Source of the DNA: Desulfobacteraceae bacterium
Lineage (GTDB): Bacteria > Desulfobacterota > DSM-4660 > Desulfatiglandales > Desulfatiglandaceae
Reading direction: 5' to 3'
Assembly: GCA_020349865.1 (NCBI GenBank)
Contig: CP070700.1
Span: 234,589 to 241,237 of the forward strand
DNA: 6,649 nucleotides
Every line of letters starts with the position of its first letter. Positions within the stretch are counted from its first letter, which is position 1. Below, in pieces: positions 4,465 through 6,649 of the stretch. The notes beneath the pieces were generated by a model, which saw nothing but the letters and a program-made list of their open reading frames with translations, made no database searches and had not been told where the DNA came from. The position numbers and the translations under genes are program-made.

Positions 4465-6150
4465 TCAAGTAAAGGTCATGGCACATTTGATTATCGGACT
4501 AAACCCGTTCATGATTCTCTCATACGATTTTTTCATGACCTCAAGCAAAAAATTCATATCCGTTTCTCTGACGATGTAACTGTCATGAACCGGCAAGCAG
4601 GGAATTTCATTACTCGTCATGGCCTTCAAAATAATATCCGCAATTCTGCTATCCAGATTCTGAAGTTTCAACCCGACGCCGGTGTTTAGATACTTGGCAA
4701 TAGGGTAATGGAACTTTCTAAATTTTCCGAGACAGCGGAGAATTGACTTATTGCTCAGATCAAAGATAATATCGTTTTTTCTCAACTGGTCTCTTATCGC
4801 TTTGACCGCTTTCTTTTCACTTTCAGAATTTATGGCGATCAACTGAACGAGTTTGTAAATCTTTCTTTCTTCCTCGCTATCACAAACAGCGGTGTATGGA
4901 TCTTGACGATAGTCGATACCTTCCAGGTGATAGAGCATGCGAATATGCAAGGCGGAGAAATCCAACTCCACGGTGGGTTCGTTATTTATCTCAATATGGG
5001 ATCGCAGCTCTTTCGGCAGTTCCAAGTGAAACGCACCATAAAACCTTCCTCCCAGCTTGAAACTCTCGTTGTTGAACACCCGATGTAGGTACTGATAATG
5101 GGACTGAAAATACAATCCATCAAGTCCAAAATCTGCAATAGGTCGTTTCCGTAACAGCTCGGCTTTCTTGGTTTTTTCATCTTTCAAGTCCCTTAGGGTC
5201 TGAGTCATGGTAGATATATATTGTAAGTAGTGAAGGTTGTGCTGAGTAATGGTATGATGAGATGTGTGTACTAGATATTGATATACTGTACTATTATCTA
5301 TGGATACAGTTAGAGGATGTGTGTTATTAGAATTACTTGCATCACTGATTATTATCATATCTTTACTGGCGCCATGACTTCCTGAGATTGTTGGACTCAG
5401 CGTGGGGAATAGCATTTCGTAAATTTCATCATCAGTAAGAATTGATTGCGTAATCTCGCTTTCGCAGTAGTGAGGGTCAAAAAAATCCACACAATTGAAG
5501 TCCACCACTCCTTTCAATAAATTGATCTTCAGACGTATTAGAAATCTTGCGTTCACTTCTGCTTCGGATGGTGCACATACTTCTATTCGTTGGTGTTCGA
5601 TGAACTCGTTGTATCGGTGAAGATTAGTTCTCATATCTCTCACTGATCTGGTATCCACATAGTCGATGAGATCCTTATGGTTGTTCTTGAGCTGGACCAT
5701 TTCATTGGGTTTAGATTTACGTAAAAATCCTGGATCGTCCAGCAAGTGATCTTTGAATAGAGAAATCATTTTTGCTGAAGGAATCATTCGGGTTTGCCGA
5801 CCAAAGCCTTTCTCCCGGTCAAAAAAGCCAGCCTTTTGATGGACAAATCCCAGATCCTCCAATGTGTCAATAATAGGGATCAATCTCTTATACTTGATAT
5901 GAAGTTTGCCGTATCTCTTATGGGATAGATATTTATTGCGGTCACGAGAATACTTGATAGGCATACCAGTTTTGAAAGAGATCCAGAGATTGATGATGAC
6001 CAGCTTCAATGTCTGCTTTGACCTCGACTGATTTCGCATATTCAGTTTCCTACTAATTTCATGAAATAGATTTTCGGTTAATCGTTTACATTCTGGATAT
6101 TCCGACACCAGATGGACATCCAGATCCATAGCCTTTTCGAAATAGTGCAT
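4465..6150 (-). CDS. family A polymerase-like protein (561 aa), probable replication protein of a mobile element
   Basis: The C-terminal half shows the order of motifs of a family A polymerase palm. Motif A-like LDFSALHIRML (396-406, Asp397, Arg404) compares with DYSxxELRxL of Pol I. A motif B-like helix R429xxxK433 leads to Asn441. LQNLDSRIADIILKAM (496-511) compares with Pol I MQGTAADIIKRAM. Motif C-like PVHDS (520-524, Asp523) compares with VHDE; the HDS form also occurs in single-subunit RNA polymerases. Just before motif A is GGRFYG (368-372). The N-terminal 250 residues are basic and unrecognised, with no 3'-5' exonuclease seen. Residues 252-318 are rich in Ser, Thr, Asn and His and look like a linker or insertion. 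The role is inferred as copying or priming of element DNA. It lies 100 bp downstream of a MerR-like gene in the same orientation. ATG 6150 is poorly placed relative to the ribosome binding site at 6165-6170. Confidence 0.72.
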   Translation of the reverse strand: MHYFEKAMDLDVHLVSEYPECKRLTENLFHEISRKLNMRNQSRSKQTLKLVIINLWISFKTGMPIKYSRDRNKYLSHKRYGKLHIKYKRLIPIIDTLEDLGFVHQKAGFFDREKGFGRQTRMIPSAKMISLFKDHLLDDPGFLRKSKPNEMVQLKNNHKDLIDYVDTRSVRDMRTNLHRYNEFIEHQRIEVCAPSEAEVNARFLIRLKINLLKGVVDFNCVDFFDPHYCESEITQSILTDDEIYEMLFPTLSPTISGSHGASKDMIIISDASNSNNTHPLTVSIDNSTVYQYLVHTSHHTITQHNLHYLQYISTMTQTLRDLKDEKTKKAELLRKRPIADFGLDGLYFQSHYQYLHRVFNNESFKLGGRFYGAFHLELPKELRSHIEINNEPTVELDFSALHIRMLYHLEGIDYRQDPYTAVCDSEEERKIYKLVQLIAINSESEKKAVKAIRDQLRKNDIIFDLSNKSILRCLGKFRKFHYPIAKYLNTGVGLKLQNLDSRIADIILKAMTSNEIPCLPVHDSYIVRETDMNFLLEVMKKSYERIMNGFSPIIKCAMTFT

Positions 6151-6160
6151 GATTGTTCAT
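6086..6160 (-). promoter_or_regulatory. ribosome binding site and out-of-frame 24-codon leader ORF overlapping the polymerase-like gene
   Basis: The only strong ribosome binding site, AGGAGG (complement of 6165-6170), is 4 nt from an ATG at 6160-6158 and 14 nt from the ATG of the 561-aa gene at 6150. The nearer ATG is in another frame and opens a 24-codon ORF (MNNHALFRKGYGSG...) that stops at 6086, inside the large gene. The frame of the large gene has an in-frame TGA 9 nt before its ATG. Translation of the main protein may thus be held down or coupled by this leader, or one base has been lost near the start. Confidence 0.4.
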
Positions 6161-6217
6161 AATTCCTCCTTTTAATTAGCTGTGTTGTGGTAAACACCTT
6201 TAAGCCAGCATTCTGTG

Positions 6218-6253
6218 GGGGCGGGACCTTAACTCCGCCCCTTTTGGTTTTTA
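6218..6253 (+). terminator. rho-independent terminator reading on the + strand
   Basis: GGGGCGG (6218-6224) pairs perfectly with CCGCCCC (6235-6241) around a 10-nt loop, directly followed by TTTTGGTTTTT. The T tract exists only for + strand transcripts, yet both flanking genes are on the - strand. It would stop transcripts running antisense across the polymerase-like gene. On the - strand the same hairpin lies just after the MerR-like stop, without a T tract, and could act as an RNA-stabilising or partial attenuating structure. Confidence 0.6.
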
Positions 6254-6508
6254 GTTTTTCCCGTCAATGAGGTCCTTTCTGGCGTTTTCAACTGCCGCTT
6301 CGAACGTGAATCCTTTGCGGCGGTATTCTTTGATTTTCTTAATCAAATTGATGTCCTTTTCCGTAAACCTTCTGTGCTGGGTGTTTCCGATCTCGATTTT
6401 CTGAATATGTGTCAAGTACCGATCCGTCCAGTTCCTCAACTTGTATTTCTCAATTCCCGTAATCTTTGAAACCGCACCGATACTGTAAGTGATGTCTGTC
6501 TTGTTCAT
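6251..6508 (-). CDS. MerR-type helix-turn-helix DNA-binding protein (85 aa)
   Basis: A strong ribosome binding site (AAAGGAGGT, complement of about 6516-6524) lies 7 nt before the ATG. Residues 8-27 (YSIGAVSKITG...LRNW) form the MerR helix-turn-helix and residues 46-53 (RRFTEKDI) the wing, followed by a helix (LIKKIKEYRRKGFTFEAAV). Known MerR regulators have these features in the same order, then a dimerisation helix and a ligand-binding domain. This protein ends right after the DNA-binding domain, so it resembles the small single-domain MerR/excisionase-like proteins of phages and plasmids. It probably regulates itself and the polymerase-like gene downstream; the GAGGGTRT repeats just upstream of its start are the obvious binding-site candidates. 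The reading of the helix-turn-helix is firm; the role is inferred. Confidence 0.85.
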   Translation of the reverse strand: MNKTDITYSIGAVSKITGIEKYKLRNWTDRYLTHIQKIEIGNTQHRRFTEKDINLIKKIKEYRRKGFTFEAAVENARKDLIDGKN

Positions 6509-6536
6509 GGTGATTACCTCCTTTGGATTATGGTGT

Positions 6537-6604
6537 GAGGGTGTACATATAAATACCCTCTACTTACAATGGTTAGATAATTGTGGTCGGGGTAATGAGG
6601 GTAT
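6537..6604. promoter_or_regulatory. GAGGGTRT repeats upstream of the MerR-like gene (candidate operator or iterons)
   Basis: GAGGGTGT (6537-6544) and its inverted partner ATACCCTC (6553-6560) form a 24-bp imperfect palindrome, matching at 9 of 12 positions per half. A third copy, GAGGGTAT, stands at 6597-6604. They lie 29-96 bp upstream of the MerR-like start, where a promoter is expected. An inverted pair fits binding of a MerR-type dimer. If the neighbouring gene is a replication protein, these could instead be origin iterons, but three copies with uneven spacing make an operator the simpler reading. Confidence 0.5.
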
Positions 6605-6649
6605 GATGGATGGGAATGGGATCAAGAATGGTCAACTATGGCAGTCGTA

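Noticed and set aside
4903..5180. Frames at 4903-5088 (+) and 4986-5180 (-) inside the polymerase-like gene.
   Set aside because: Shadows of the motif-bearing 561-aa frame.
1..6649. CRISPR arrays, tRNA or rRNA genes.
   Set aside because: No regularly spaced direct repeats and no tRNA- or rRNA-like conserved sequence seen on either strand.

Overview
The window looks like accessory DNA from a Gram-negative, probably proteobacterial, genome or plasmid. The basis is strong AGGAGG-type ribosome binding sites, a possible integron-type attC recombination site, a bacterial group II intron and a plasmid- or phage-like replication module. No ribosomal or core metabolic gene is present, so I cannot name the organism. 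The intron is visibly GC-rich, while the DNA on both sides is AT-rich, which fits separate origins.

Left part (1-860, + strand): the C-terminal end of an HNH-type nuclease, then three small tightly packed ORFs. These are a 34-aa basic peptide overlapping the HNH stop codon, a 63-aa membrane-anchored coiled coil and a 69-aa protein with two likely membrane helices. One base after the last stop codon begins a long imperfect inverted repeat (731-860). It has the layout of an integron attC site: paired R''/R' boxes, a 5-nt unpaired spacer, a stem with extrahelical bases on one arm, and a long terminal loop region.

Middle (861-3113): an apparently complete group II intron sits inside the last (R') box of that attC-like site. 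It encodes a 518-aa reverse transcriptase/maturase with YADD and no recognisable HNH endonuclease domain. Domain V has a GAAA loop, domain VI has a bulged adenosine, and EBS1/EBS2 candidates pair with the sequence just before the insertion point, which supports the boundaries.

Right of the intron (3114-4464): a gene-poor leader with two adjacent inverted repeats, then a small predicted secreted protein, a 139-aa protein whose frame is open well upstream of its first ATG, and a short ORF that looks frameshifted. Then comes about 230 bases in which I see no convincing gene.

Right end (4465-6649, - strand): an 85-aa MerR-type helix-turn-helix protein followed by a 561-aa protein. The C-terminal half of the latter carries motifs resembling the palm of family A polymerases (LDFSALHIRML, LQNLDSRIADIILKAM, PVHDS). 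Repeats of GAGGGTRT lie upstream of the regulator. This pair probably forms a replication or mobility module of a mobile element; its transcription converges with that of the left and middle genes.
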